A stretch of DNA of 64,000 bases from Rubellicoccus peritrichatus (GTDB taxonomy: Bacteria > Verrucomicrobiota > Verrucomicrobiia > Opitutales > Cerasicoccaceae): positions 5,017,001-5,081,000 of the forward strand of contig NZ_CP136920.1 in assembly GCF_033100135.1 (NCBI RefSeq), read 5' to 3'. A program made the position numbers and the translations under genes. Each line of letters starts with the position of its first letter. Within the stretch, counting starts at the first letter, position 1. Below, one piece after another: positions 1 through 8,708 of the stretch. The notes beneath the pieces were generated by a model that was not told where the DNA came from, made no database searches, and was given only the letters and a program-made list of their open reading frames with translations.

Positions 1-2453
1 AATTGATCTGCCCCCAGCCAATCAACTGGAACAGCCAAAGGCTCTCCATTGAAAAAAACACTGGGGACAGGATTCGAACCATGAGGTCGTGTCACACCCA
101 CTCGCAAATCAGCACCTTGCACGGAATTAAGGGCACTACTCACTGCGACATCAAAAAGCTGCCTGGAGCCGGTATATTCCACAACCGTTCGATCACTATA
201 AAAGACATGCCGGTGTAATTGATCAAAACGTCGAGGTTCCTGGTTCAAGGTCAAAGTGAGGCGAACATACTCCTCTGGCTTAAGTACAATTTGCGACCAG
301 TCAATTACCGGAACATTTTCAGTCATGACCGGTTCGGCACCATTCCAGTATATGCGCGTCAAGGTCGCAGCTTGTACGGATGCATCCGAGTCCAGCAACG
401 CCTCAACATCCACGACATGCTGGGCTCCTTCATCGATCGATCCCAGCAACAGGTTAACAGTAGCACCATTGACAAAAGTCAAGGCCAGGACATCGGCTTC
501 ACTCACAGTCACCGGAAACTGATTCCCATCCACCCCCTTGAAGTATTGATAAAACTTCATAAGGTGGGTTTCTTCGTAAGGCGCTGAACCATCAACACCA
601 TCCGGTCGCCGATAGACGACCCAGGGATAAGCACTGGGCCCGTCGTACCAGCTGCCAGTCTTGCCCGTGAGAAAAGGAATAGACTTAATGATTCGATCAG
701 GCCGCGTAATGAACTGCATTGTTTTCCCCAGACATGAGCGCAGAACCGTCCAGTCTCTCAAAGGAGAATATACATCAAACCAACTCGTCCCATTGCTAAA
801 ACCACCACCGTATTCCGAGATCAACATAGGCATTGGCGCACCATAAACGCTGTTTGAATAGCTTTCGATCAGATCGAACATATAGTCGACATTCGAACCC
901 AAACGATCCGGTGTGGTACTTCCTGAATCATTCATGGTTGAATAGATATGCCATGATACAAAGTCTGCCCGGTCACCTACATCATCGATAAAATTCTTTA
1001 TCCGGTCGTTCCAATGACCATATCTGTTTCTTGAGAATTCAGGCCATGCACTGCACGGCCCACCAACTTTTACACTCGGGACATCGGCGTGCAGCTTATC
1101 AATCACGGCGGCATGATAATCAATCACACCTTGCGCATCGATCGTCTCTCCCGTCGTCGGAAGTGTTATCTTGCCCATATGGACAAAAGGCTCGTTGACT
1201 GGCTCCAGATAGAGCGGCAATTCCGGTTCAGTCCACAGGTTTTGATATATCACTGAATACCATTCCGCAGCAGATTCATAATTAATGGGAATGAAACGCG
1301 TCTCCCCCGTTGCGCGCACATGAGGCAGCCCGGATGTATGATGAGTATAAACCATATCTTCGCGACTCTTGTCGGGAAACAAGCGGCGTGCCCAGTCATC
1401 CGAATGGGAATCCTGATTGGCCTGTCCATATGCCGCCAGACTTGCCGCATGGATGTATCCGGGGCGGTTGGGATCTTCATCGGTCACCTGATTACTGATC
1501 CAATCGAACCCACCGACATTGCGACCGATATGAACGCCCAGATCAATCAGCATACGGTTGGCCTCACTCGAACTGTAAGTGTGCGATTGCAGCTGACCAT
1601 GAAAATTCATGAACTGTCTCCGAGAAAACTCGCTCACACCTCCGATGAACAACTGCCGTGTGAGGTCCATCGATACATCAACCGGAATAATCGACAGACC
1701 GCGGATAACGGCAAAGGAATCAACCTGACTGGCAGCAAAGCCGGAACCGACCAGATCGTTGTTTCGCATGGCAGGGTGCAATCCTGTTGCTGAGTACGTA
1801 TCTGGATCTGAAACTTCATAAGCGATGCTCCCAAGCGCTTCTCCGGAATCAACATCGTCTACGCTAACCGTAATACTGAAGTTGTTCCCGGTCGCCAGCC
1901 GGGTAATGCTCATTGCAATCCGAAACCAGTGCGTGTTGGTTATGCCATTACTGTAAGCATCCTCTAGTGGAACGGACAGGTATTGGGCCGTATTTCCAAA
2001 ACGCAGTGTATTGTCACTGCCCAGCATGACCTTGCAATTCAGCGCCGGAATAGAATTACCCGAATGCAGCACGCTATCGGAAATTCCCAGGCCAAACACA
2101 TCGGTATTTTCCGGTGCATTGACCACACCCTCACCGCACCAAACTGCTTCCACGATGATCGTTTCATTCACATCCAGGTAAGAGCGTATATTGCTGTAGA
2201 CCTTGGCCCGATGCCAAGAACTCGCACAGCGGGTATAGCCCTGGCCCGATGTATCCGCAGCCACCCAGCCTCCTTGCGCAGACCATGCATCCGTCCCGTT
2301 AATCGCGGCATTATCCAAGTGCCCCTGTGCTGCCGTAAAATCTTTGCGCAGAATATCCTGAGCCTTGAGACTCCATGAAAAGAAAAGCACCAAAAACAAA
2401 GCACATTGAATACGCCAAAAGTGCCTCAATCCAAAGAAAGCTGCTAAATTCAT
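1..2453 (-). CDS. GH86-type beta-agarase/porphyranase, partial (3' end beyond window)
   Basis: The minus strand is open from an ATG at 2453 to the left edge, about 817 residues without a stop. A signal peptide (residues 1-32, ending ...SWSLKAQ) is followed by a beta-rich region of about 200 residues, then a TIM-barrel region with EPVNEPF (Glu421) and LISEYGGG (Glu547). These are the two glutamates expected of a retaining clan GH-A enzyme. The C-terminal part (FNGEPLAVPVDW) matches the end of the GH86-like protein at 12245-14146, so only some 40-50 residues should be missing. GH86 enzymes cleave internal beta-1,4 bonds of agarose or porphyran. The N-terminal extra domain is absent from the two paralogues at 10359 and 12245. 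It diverges from the sulfatase at 2639. Family is confident; agarase versus porphyranase cannot be told from sequence alone. Confidence 0.85.
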   Translation of the reverse strand, partial: MNLAAFFGLRHFWRIQCALFLVLFFSWSLKAQDILRKDFTAAQGHLDNAAINGTDAWSAQGGWVAADTSGQGYTRCASSWHRAKVYSNIRSYLDVNETIIVEAVWCGEGVVNAPENTDVFGLGISDSVLHSGNSIPALNCKVMLGSDNTLRFGNTAQYLSVPLEDAYSNGITNTHWFRIAMSITRLATGNNFSITVSVDDVDSGEALGSIAYEVSDPDTYSATGLHPAMRNNDLVGSGFAASQVDSFAVIRGLSIIPVDVSMDLTRQLFIGGVSEFSRRQFMNFHGQLQSHTYSSSEANRMLIDLGVHIGRNVGGFDWISNQVTDEDPNRPGYIHAASLAAYGQANQDSHSDDWARRLFPDKSREDMVYTHHTSGLPHVRATGETRFIPINYESAAEWYSVIYQNLWTEPELPLYLEPVNEPFVHMGKITLPTTGETIDAQGVIDYHAAVIDKLHADVPSVKVGGPCSAWPEFSRNRYGHWNDRIKNFIDDVGDRADFVSWHIYSTMNDSGSTTPDRLGSNVDYMFDLIESYSNSVYGAPMPMLISEYGGGFSNGTSWFDVYSPLRDWTVLRSCLGKTMQFITRPDRIIKSIPFLTGKTGSWYDGPSAYPWVVYRRPDGVDGSAPYEETHLMKFYQYFKGVDGNQFPVTVSEADVLALTFVNGATVNLLLGSIDEGAQHVVDVEALLDSDASVQAATLTRIYWNGAEPVMTENVPVIDWSQIVLKPEEYVRLTLTLNQEPRRFDQLHRHVFYSDRTVVEYTGSRQLFDVAVSSALNSVQGADLRVGVTRPHGSNPVPSVFFNGEPLAVPVDWLGADQ

Positions 2454-2638
2454 CTATGGGGTGGTATGGTTTGGAGTTTAAGCAGGGGGTTAAGGCCTTG
2501 AAGATGCCTCTATATTTTCATCATGGAGGTAATGTCCAAATCGCCTTTTTTTTTGCAAAAAAAGTGGAGTTGCGGATATATACTTTATTGACCTGATATG
2601 CATTATACGCCGAGAAAAGCAATTAGCCCACAATCACT
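2454..2638. promoter_or_regulatory. Divergent promoter region between GH86 and sulfatase genes
   Basis: This 185-base space separates two divergently transcribed genes of the galactan island, so it should hold both promoters. It is AT-rich with a run of nine T at about 2546-2554. I see no clean -35/-10 pair and no strong Shine-Dalgarno before either start. Confidence 0.4.
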
Positions 2639-4318
2639 ATGAAAACCCCAGTGTTTTTCGCGGCCCTGATCCTATGCGAAGCCGCACTGACAAACGAATC
2701 CTTTGCCATGCCAGAACCATCAAACGCACCCAATATTCTTTTCATCATGTCCGACGATCATACGGCCCGAAGCATTGGCGCCTACCAGTATGATCTCGCT
2801 GAAATCAACCCCACCCCCAACCTCGACAGGCTGGCCAATGAAGGTGCGCTTTTTTCGCATGTTTATTGCGACAACTCGATCTGCTGCCCAAGCCGCGCTT
2901 CCATCCTGACAGGGCAACACAGTCAGTCCCACGGCGTTTTAACCTTGGACAGCAAAATGCCACACGAAAACCAGCGTCTCCCCAACACCCTGGGAGAAGC
3001 CGGTTACGACACCGCCATCATCGGCAAATGGCATTTAAAGGACGAACCCAGCGGCTACCAATACTACAAGGTCCTCGCCGGTCACGGAGGTCAGGGCGAA
3101 TACTTCAACCCCACCTTTTACGAGCGGGACAAAGGCACCTATGGCGAAGAGCTTCAACAAAGCACCGGCCACTCCACCGATGTCATCACCGACGAAGCCC
3201 TGGCTTGGTTCGAACGTCGTGACACCAGCAAACCGTTTTTCCTCAGCCTTCACTACAAGGCGCCGCATGACATGTTTGAAAATGCGCCGCGCTACGACAG
3301 TTACCTGGAAGACATCGATCTGCCCTACGCTCCCGGCTTGTTCGATCCGGGTAATCACGGGTCCGTCGCCACCCGTGGCGTCGATGACGAGCTCCGCCCC
3401 TACATCGGCACATCCGTCGGGCGGCGTCATCAATTCCGCGCCTATGCCGACATCTGGAGTGATCCCGAAGCCAACGACGACGAAGCAAAGAAACAAGCCT
3501 ATCAAACTTACTTGAAAAAATACCTCCGCTGCGTCAAAGGCATCGATGATAACGTCGGGCGCGTTTACGATTATCTTGAGGCAAACGACCTGCTCGACAA
3601 CACCATCATTGTTTACACGAGCGATCAGGGCATGTGGCTTGGCGAACACGATTATCAGGACAAACGCTGGATGTATGAGGAGTCCATGCGCATGCCCTTC
3701 ATCATGCGTTACCCACCGGCAATTGAAGCGGGCTCATCAGTCAACACTTTGATCAACAACACCGACTTTGCCCCAACCTTGTTTGACTTTGCTGGCATCG
3801 AAACTCCCGAAGTCATGCACGGACGCAGCTTCAAACCCGTCCTCCTGACCGGCAAGGCCCCGGAAGACTGGCGCACGGCCACCTATCATCGTTACTGGTA
3901 TCAACTGGTCCACCACTTCAACCCAGCGCACTTCGGTCTGCGGACCCAGCGTTATAAATTGATCTTCTTTTACGGGCTAGATCATTTGAACCCCGAAGGC
4001 CGCATCCAAACGCCTCCGGGCTGGGAATTCTACGATCTGAAAAACGACCCGGACGAAATGAATAATCTCTACGGTGATCCGGAATATGCGCAGATCATTG
4101 CCGAGTTAAAAGATCAACTCAAAGCCCTGCGTGAAGAATTCAATGAGACGGATAAAAACTATCCGCATATCCAGGAAATCATTGACGCTCATTGGGAAAC
4201 AACCGAAGCCAGCCAGGCCGAGGCCGCCCGTATTTCCAAGCAAGCTCGCATTGATTTCGACGCAGCCCTCGCCGCTGAAACCATGAACGGACTTAAGGCT
4301 GGAGCAAAGGAACTTTAG
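2639..4318 (+). CDS. Secreted S1-family sulfatase
   Basis: A 559-residue type I sulfatase. Residues 1-23 form a signal peptide ending SFA. The metal-binding NILFIMSDDH stretch (about 32-41) is followed by the formylglycine motif C82-C-P-S-R86 with the usual ASILTGQ tail, so Cys82 should be converted to formylglycine. Later metal and substrate elements are visible (GKWHLK, TSDQGMWLGEH). It should remove sulfate esters from exported polysaccharide; its location between GH86 genes suggests sulfated galactan such as porphyran (L-galactose-6-sulfate) as substrate, which is inference. The last 60 residues after the sulfatase fold are charged and alanine-rich. A formylglycine-generating enzyme is not in the window. 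Confidence 0.9.
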   Translation: MKTPVFFAALILCEAALTNESFAMPEPSNAPNILFIMSDDHTARSIGAYQYDLAEINPTPNLDRLANEGALFSHVYCDNSICCPSRASILTGQHSQSHGVLTLDSKMPHENQRLPNTLGEAGYDTAIIGKWHLKDEPSGYQYYKVLAGHGGQGEYFNPTFYERDKGTYGEELQQSTGHSTDVITDEALAWFERRDTSKPFFLSLHYKAPHDMFENAPRYDSYLEDIDLPYAPGLFDPGNHGSVATRGVDDELRPYIGTSVGRRHQFRAYADIWSDPEANDDEAKKQAYQTYLKKYLRCVKGIDDNVGRVYDYLEANDLLDNTIIVYTSDQGMWLGEHDYQDKRWMYEESMRMPFIMRYPPAIEAGSSVNTLINNTDFAPTLFDFAGIETPEVMHGRSFKPVLLTGKAPEDWRTATYHRYWYQLVHHFNPAHFGLRTQRYKLIFFYGLDHLNPEGRIQTPPGWEFYDLKNDPDEMNNLYGDPEYAQIIAELKDQLKALREEFNETDKNYPHIQEIIDAHWETTEASQAEAARISKQARIDFDAALAAETMNGLKAGAKEL

Positions 4319-4349
4319 GCCGGGGCAAACGGAGATTCAAATTTACAGG

Positions 4350-4510
4350 ATTTGAAGGCCCGAAAGGCTGACATATTTAAGCCCAGGGTAAGAAACATAG
4401 TTGCGCAGCCCTGGGTGGATACGCCGACAAGTTATTGAGGCCTGAAAGGCTGATATAATAGGATGCTCACGAAGGATCCAGTATAGCAGCCCTTCGGGCC
4501 TGCTCAGGAA
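4350..4510. repeat. Cluster of short palindromic repeats (GGCC-GAA-GGCC type)
   Basis: The 710-base space 4319-5028 has no convincing gene. Its first part carries related hairpin units: GGCCCGAAAGGCTGACATAT at about 4357, GGCCTGAAAGGCTGATATAA at about 4439, and an inverted copy AGCAGCCCTTCGGGCCTGC at about 4485-4503; CCCAGGG at 4382 and CCCTGGG at 4409 can pair as well. Such units resemble REP-like elements behind genes and could act as transcript ends for the sulfatase. The rest of the gap to 4890 shows nothing recognisable. Confidence 0.6.
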
Positions 4511-4893
4511 ACATTAAACGCCTTCCTATCCAATCACTTGGCAAGTTCCACGCCCCATTCACGAAGATATTCCCCATGGAACAACTGAATATCCATTACC
4601 CCTCATACTTGAAACCCCAAAGGCACCGAACTTCGATAAATCCTCAAAGTATGTCACTGCTGGGAACAAGCATGTAGCATTTGGTAGAATCAACGGAAAG
4701 CCCTTGAAATGAACGGCCGCATCGACCACAAAAAGGGTTATTTTCCAACACCCTTTTCAGGGCATAAACATATTCTTCAACTCCTTCCGTCAGCTTTTTC
4801 CAAATCTGTAAGCCCACAATCCTCAGGAGTTTTTTTGTCGGCTTTATTCCATAGTTTTATCATAATTTTCCAAGTTGACCGGCGAATAATCGG

Positions 4894-4991
4894 ATCGACT
4901 GAAGCAAACAAAACCATGAAGTGCATTTCCAATAAAAGTTATTACATGAAATCAGCATCGACTGACACTTTATCTGTTCCTACTGACACTT
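4894..4991 (+). promoter_or_regulatory. Candidate operator: ACTGA half-sites phased at multiples of 21 bp
   Basis: ACTGACACTT occurs at 4961-4970 and again at 4982-4991, exactly 21 bp apart. A further ATCGACTGA at 4894-4902 repeats at 4957-4965, 63 bp (3 x 21) apart. Direct repeats spaced by two helical turns are the usual binding pattern of AraC-type domains. The site lies 37 bases before the aldehyde dehydrogenase start and would control the operon 5029-14146. The regulator at 26066 is the obvious candidate, which is inference. Confidence 0.45.
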
Positions 4992-5028
4992 CGGTAGCCT
5001 CATCTTAATCCAGCAAAGACTTTTAGTA

Positions 5029-6492
5029 ATGGAAGAAACTGAAGCCCTCACCCGCTACAAGCTGTTCATCAACGGCGAATGGGTTGATGCATCCGGCAGT
5101 GAGACTGACGAAGTCCTTAACCCTTCGACTGACGAGTTGATCGGTACGATCCAAAATGGCGATACCTCCGATGCGAACAAGGCGATCCAGGCTGCGCACG
5201 TCGCTCAAAAGAGTTGGGCAAAGTTTCCACCGATCGAACGCGCCAACCGACTCAGAGCATTTGTCGCTGAAATCAAAAAGAACAAAGGCCGACTGACCGA
5301 ACTACTCGTCCGGGAACAAGGCAAACTCCTGCGTGTCGCTCAAATGGAAGTCGATGTCTCGTGCACCTTCATCGAATATGCCTGCGAATGGGCACGCAGT
5401 ATGGACGGCGACATTGTCAAGTCCGACAATCCAAACGAACACATCTGGATTCACAAAAACCCACGCGGTGTGGTTGTCGCCATCACGGCCTGGAACTTTC
5501 CCCTGGCCCTGGCCTGTCGCAAGATCGGCCCGGCTCTTGTCGCTGGAAACACCATCGTGGTCAAACCCACTTCAGAGACACCACTGGCGACACTCGAACT
5601 GGCTGAACTGGCAATCAAAGCCGGCATTCCCAATGGCGTTTTGAACATCGTGACCGGAACCGGCTCTGTCATGGGCGACGCACTCGTCCGCCATCCGCTG
5701 ACCAGAATGGTTACGATGACCGGAAGCACTCCTGCTGGTCAGGCCATCATACGAGCAACCGCCGACAACATGGCGCATGTGCAGCTCGAACTCGGAGGCA
5801 AGGCTCCGTTCATAGTTTTTCCCGACGCTGATCTGGACCTCGCGGCCGACGCCGCACTGTCATCCCGCTTCGACAATTGCGGTCAGGTTTGCACCTGCAA
5901 CGAGCGCCTTTATCTGCATGAGTCGATTTACGAATCATTCATGGAAAAGTTCCTGCCAAAAGTGCAGGCATTAAAAGTCGGCGACCCGATGGACTCGGCC
6001 AGCGACATGGGCCCAAAGGTCAACGCAAAGGAGGTGGCCAACATGGAACACCTGGTCAAAACCAGTCTGGAAGAAGGAGCCAAAATCGCCCATGGCGGCA
6101 AACGCCCGGAAGGTCTTGAATTCGAAAAAGGCAACTGGTTTGAGCCTACTATCCTGACTGATGTGACCCAGGACATGACCATAGTCCACGAAGAGTCTTT
6201 CGGGCCAATCCTGCCTGTCATCAAGTTCAAAAGTTTTGAAGAAGTCGTCACCTACGCCAATGATTGCGAATACGGGCTGGCCGCCATGGTCTGCACCAAA
6301 GACATGAAAACCATCCTGCGCCTGAACAACGAACTGGAGTTTGGTGAAATCTATATCAACCGAGGTCATGGCGAACAACATCAAGGTTTTCACAACGGCT
6401 ACAAAATGAGTGGCACCGGTGGCGAAGATGGCAAGTACGGCTTTGAACAGTATCTGGAAAAGAAAACCTTTTATGTAAATTTCGATAGCTGA
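5029..6492 (+). CDS. NAD(P)-dependent aldehyde dehydrogenase, likely 3,6-anhydro-L-galactose dehydrogenase
   Basis: A full-length 487-residue aldehyde dehydrogenase of the AldA (lactaldehyde dehydrogenase-like) type. The oxyanion Asn156 sits in ITAWNFP, the general base Glu254 in LELGGKAP, and the nucleophile Cys288 in GQVCTCNE. No signal peptide, so cytoplasmic. In known agar pathways an enzyme of this family oxidises 3,6-anhydro-L-galactose to 3,6-anhydro-L-galactonate, the substrate of the cycloisomerase encoded next. The stop codon (6490-6492) touches the ATG of that gene with no gap, which supports coupled translation and this assignment. By sequence alone it could also be a lactaldehyde dehydrogenase; L-lactaldehyde from fucose is the main alternative. 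Confidence 0.85.
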   Translation: MEETEALTRYKLFINGEWVDASGSETDEVLNPSTDELIGTIQNGDTSDANKAIQAAHVAQKSWAKFPPIERANRLRAFVAEIKKNKGRLTELLVREQGKLLRVAQMEVDVSCTFIEYACEWARSMDGDIVKSDNPNEHIWIHKNPRGVVVAITAWNFPLALACRKIGPALVAGNTIVVKPTSETPLATLELAELAIKAGIPNGVLNIVTGTGSVMGDALVRHPLTRMVTMTGSTPAGQAIIRATADNMAHVQLELGGKAPFIVFPDADLDLAADAALSSRFDNCGQVCTCNERLYLHESIYESFMEKFLPKVQALKVGDPMDSASDMGPKVNAKEVANMEHLVKTSLEEGAKIAHGGKRPEGLEFEKGNWFEPTILTDVTQDMTIVHEESFGPILPVIKFKSFEEVVTYANDCEYGLAAMVCTKDMKTILRLNNELEFGEIYINRGHGEQHQGFHNGYKMSGTGGEDGKYGFEQYLEKKTFYVNFDS

Positions 6493-8658
6493 ATGAACAA
6501 GATTAAAAACATCACAACACGGCTATTTAGAGTACCTTTAAAAGAAGTATTAACCGACGCCAAACACGGCGACCATAGTCACTTCGAACTGGTCACCACC
6601 ACCATCACACTCGACGATGGAGCCGAGGGCACCGGCTATACTTACACAGGTGGCCGCGGTGGCCGTGCGATCAAAGCAATGATCAATCATGATATTGCAC
6701 CCGATCTGATTGGCAAAGATGGCGATGACATTGACGGCATCCACGACTTTGTTGAATGGCACATGCATTACGTCGCCCGTGGGGGCATCGCTGCCTTTGC
6801 GGCTTCCGCCATCGATATCGCACTCTGGGATATCAAATGCAAAAAAGCAGACATGCCTCTTTGGAAAATGGCCGGTGGTTCGGCCCAAAGCTGCAAGGCC
6901 TACTTCGGCGGTATCGACCTACATTACTCCCTCGAACGTCTGCTCGAGAACATCCGCGGTTATCTCGACGCTGGTTTCAATGCCGTAAAAATAAAAGTCG
7001 GCCAACCCACGCTTGAGGAAGACATCGCACGCGTTAAAGCAGTGCGTGAATTAATCGGCCCTGATGTCACTTTCATGGTGGACGCCAATTACGCGCTCTC
7101 AGTCGACCAGGCGATCAAAGCGGCAAAGGCCTTCTCAGATTTTGATATACTATGGTTTGAAGAACCGACCCTGCCCGATGACTATACCGGCTTTGCCCGC
7201 ATCTCAGATGTAACTGGTGTCCCGCTTGCCATGGGAGAAAATCTGCACACCATCCATGAGTTCGGCTACGCGTTGAATCAGGCAAAGCTGAGTTACATTC
7301 AACCCGATGCGTCGAATTGCGGTGGCATCACAGGTTGGCTCAAAGCAGCAAAAATGGGCCATGAGCACGGCGTCACTGTTTGCACCCATGGCATGCATGA
7401 ACTGCATGTCAGCCTACTCTCATCTCAACCTGACGCTGGCTGGCTTGAGGTCCACAGTTTCCCAATCGACGAATACACAATGCGCCCGCTGGTCATTGAA
7501 AATCACCGTGCCGTGGCACCGGATGTCGCAGGGACTGGTGTTGACTTCAACTGGGAAAAACTTGCCCCACACGAAGTGGACCCGGTTGCCAATACTTCCC
7601 TCAGTGCGGCAAGCCAACGTGCCCTCAACTACACCAAAGGCCCGGAGTGGTTTTGTGAGATTCGATCAAAGGATATTACCGGCGACCTTGCTGTTAATGA
7701 ATCCGGTATGATCCGTCGTGACCCAAGTGCTGTTATTCAAACCGAAGATGGTTTGTATCATGTCTGGTATTCAAAATCCACTGGTATCAGTCATGGTTTC
7801 AATACCGGTGACGATAACAACAAAACCTTTCCCTGGGACTACAGTGAAGTCTGGCATGCCACCAGTAAAGATGGCTGGCACTGGGAAGAACAAGCACTCG
7901 CGGTTGGCCAGGGCGAACCGGGCGCCTATGATGACCGTAGTGTTTTCACACCGGAAGTACTCGCACACGAAGGAAAATATTATCTCGTTTATCAGGTCGT
8001 GCAATCGCCCTACAAATGCCGTTCAATGGAACACATCTCCATGGCAGTGGCTGACTCACCTTACGGTCCCTGGACAAAAGTTCCGGGTCCGATTGTTAAA
8101 ACCTCAGCCGACGGTGAATGGGAAGGTGAAGAAGACAATCGTTTCGCCGTCAGCAGGAAAGGCAGCTTTGACAGTCATAAAGTGCATGATCCCTGCCTGA
8201 TGGCTTACAATGGAAAATTTTATTTGTATTACAAAGGCGAGCCAATGGGTGAGCAAATGTTCTTCGGCGGTCGTGAAACCAAATGGGGAGTGGCCATTGC
8301 AGACAAGCCGGAGGGGCCTTATGTTAAAAGTCCTTTCAACCCGATCACCAATTCGGGGCACGAGGTTTGTGTCTGGCATTACAATGGAGGCATCGCCGCC
8401 ATGCTGACCACTGACGGGCCGGAGAAAAATACGCTTCAATGGTCTCCCGATGGAATAAATTTTGAAATACAATCTGTGATTAAAGGAGCCCCTGAAGCCA
8501 ATGGCTTGTTCCGCACACCTGATACAGATAAAGGTCCGCTCGAAGGACTACGCTGGGGGTTATGCCACATTGTCTCCGCCAATGCCGGTTTCATTCAACG
8601 CTTTGAAATTGATGAAAAACAAAAGGAAATCTATGCTGCTAAAGCAGTTTACGAATAA
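6493..8658 (+). CDS. Fusion: 3,6-anhydro-L-galactonate cycloisomerase + GH117 neoagarobiose hydrolase
   Basis: A 721-residue protein with two catalytic modules and no signal peptide. Residues 1 to about 365 are an enolase-superfamily (mandelate racemase-type) enzyme: Lys166-x-Lys168 in VKIKVG, metal ligands Asp197, Glu223 and Glu249, and the His299 region in CTHGMHELH. In agar pathways this family converts anhydrogalactonate to 2-keto-3-deoxygalactonate. Residues about 397-721 match GH117: RRDPSA (Asp410), [10 protein letters not shown] (479-488), HKVHDP (Asp566) and SGHEVCVW (Glu624). The spacing of the three acids agrees with my recollection of the GH117 catalytic set (155 and 58 residues apart). 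GH117 releases anhydro-L-galactose from the non-reducing end of neoagaro-oligosaccharides. The fusion joins steps 1 and 3; step 2 is the preceding gene. The sequence shows no frameshift or linker damage; the two halves are joined by about 30 residues. Confidence 0.9.
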   Translation: MNKIKNITTRLFRVPLKEVLTDAKHGDHSHFELVTTTITLDDGAEGTGYTYTGGRGGRAIKAMINHDIAPDLIGKDGDDIDGIHDFVEWHMHYVARGGIAAFAASAIDIALWDIKCKKADMPLWKMAGGSAQSCKAYFGGIDLHYSLERLLENIRGYLDAGFNAVKIKVGQPTLEEDIARVKAVRELIGPDVTFMVDANYALSVDQAIKAAKAFSDFDILWFEEPTLPDDYTGFARISDVTGVPLAMGENLHTIHEFGYALNQAKLSYIQPDASNCGGITGWLKAAKMGHEHGVTVCTHGMHELHVSLLSSQPDAGWLEVHSFPIDEYTMRPLVIENHRAVAPDVAGTGVDFNWEKLAPHEVDPVANTSLSAASQRALNYTKGPEWFCEIRSKDITGDLAVNESGMIRRDPSAVIQTEDGLYHVWYSKSTGISHGFNTGDDNNKTFPWDYSEVWHATSKDGWHWEEQALAVGQGEPGAYDDRSVFTPEVLAHEGKYYLVYQVVQSPYKCRSMEHISMAVADSPYGPWTKVPGPIVKTSADGEWEGEEDNRFAVSRKGSFDSHKVHDPCLMAYNGKFYLYYKGEPMGEQMFFGGRETKWGVAIADKPEGPYVKSPFNPITNSGHEVCVWHYNGGIAAMLTTDGPEKNTLQWSPDGINFEIQSVIKGAPEANGLFRTPDTDKGPLEGLRWGLCHIVSANAGFIQRFEIDEKQKEIYAAKAVYE

Positions 8659-8708
8659 TCCCTAAAAAAATTACAATTATATACGCCTTACAGACATATC
8701 CTTAGAAC

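Noticed and set aside
66-85. T-loop-like GGATTCGAACC suggesting a tRNA
   Set aside because: It lies inside the long GH86 minus-strand frame, and no acceptor or anticodon stem can be formed around it.
219-2378. Several plus-strand open frames (for example 219-587, 1320-1793, 1983-2378)
   Set aside because: They are antisense shadows of the left-edge GH86 gene, which carries the catalytic motifs in its own frame.
3035-3649. 204-residue minus-strand frame
   Set aside because: It is antisense to the sulfatase at 2639-4318 and has no recognisable motif or start context.
4709-5008. 99-residue plus-strand frame before the aldehyde dehydrogenase
   Set aside because: No signature, odd composition, no ribosome site, and it covers the 21-bp phased repeats.
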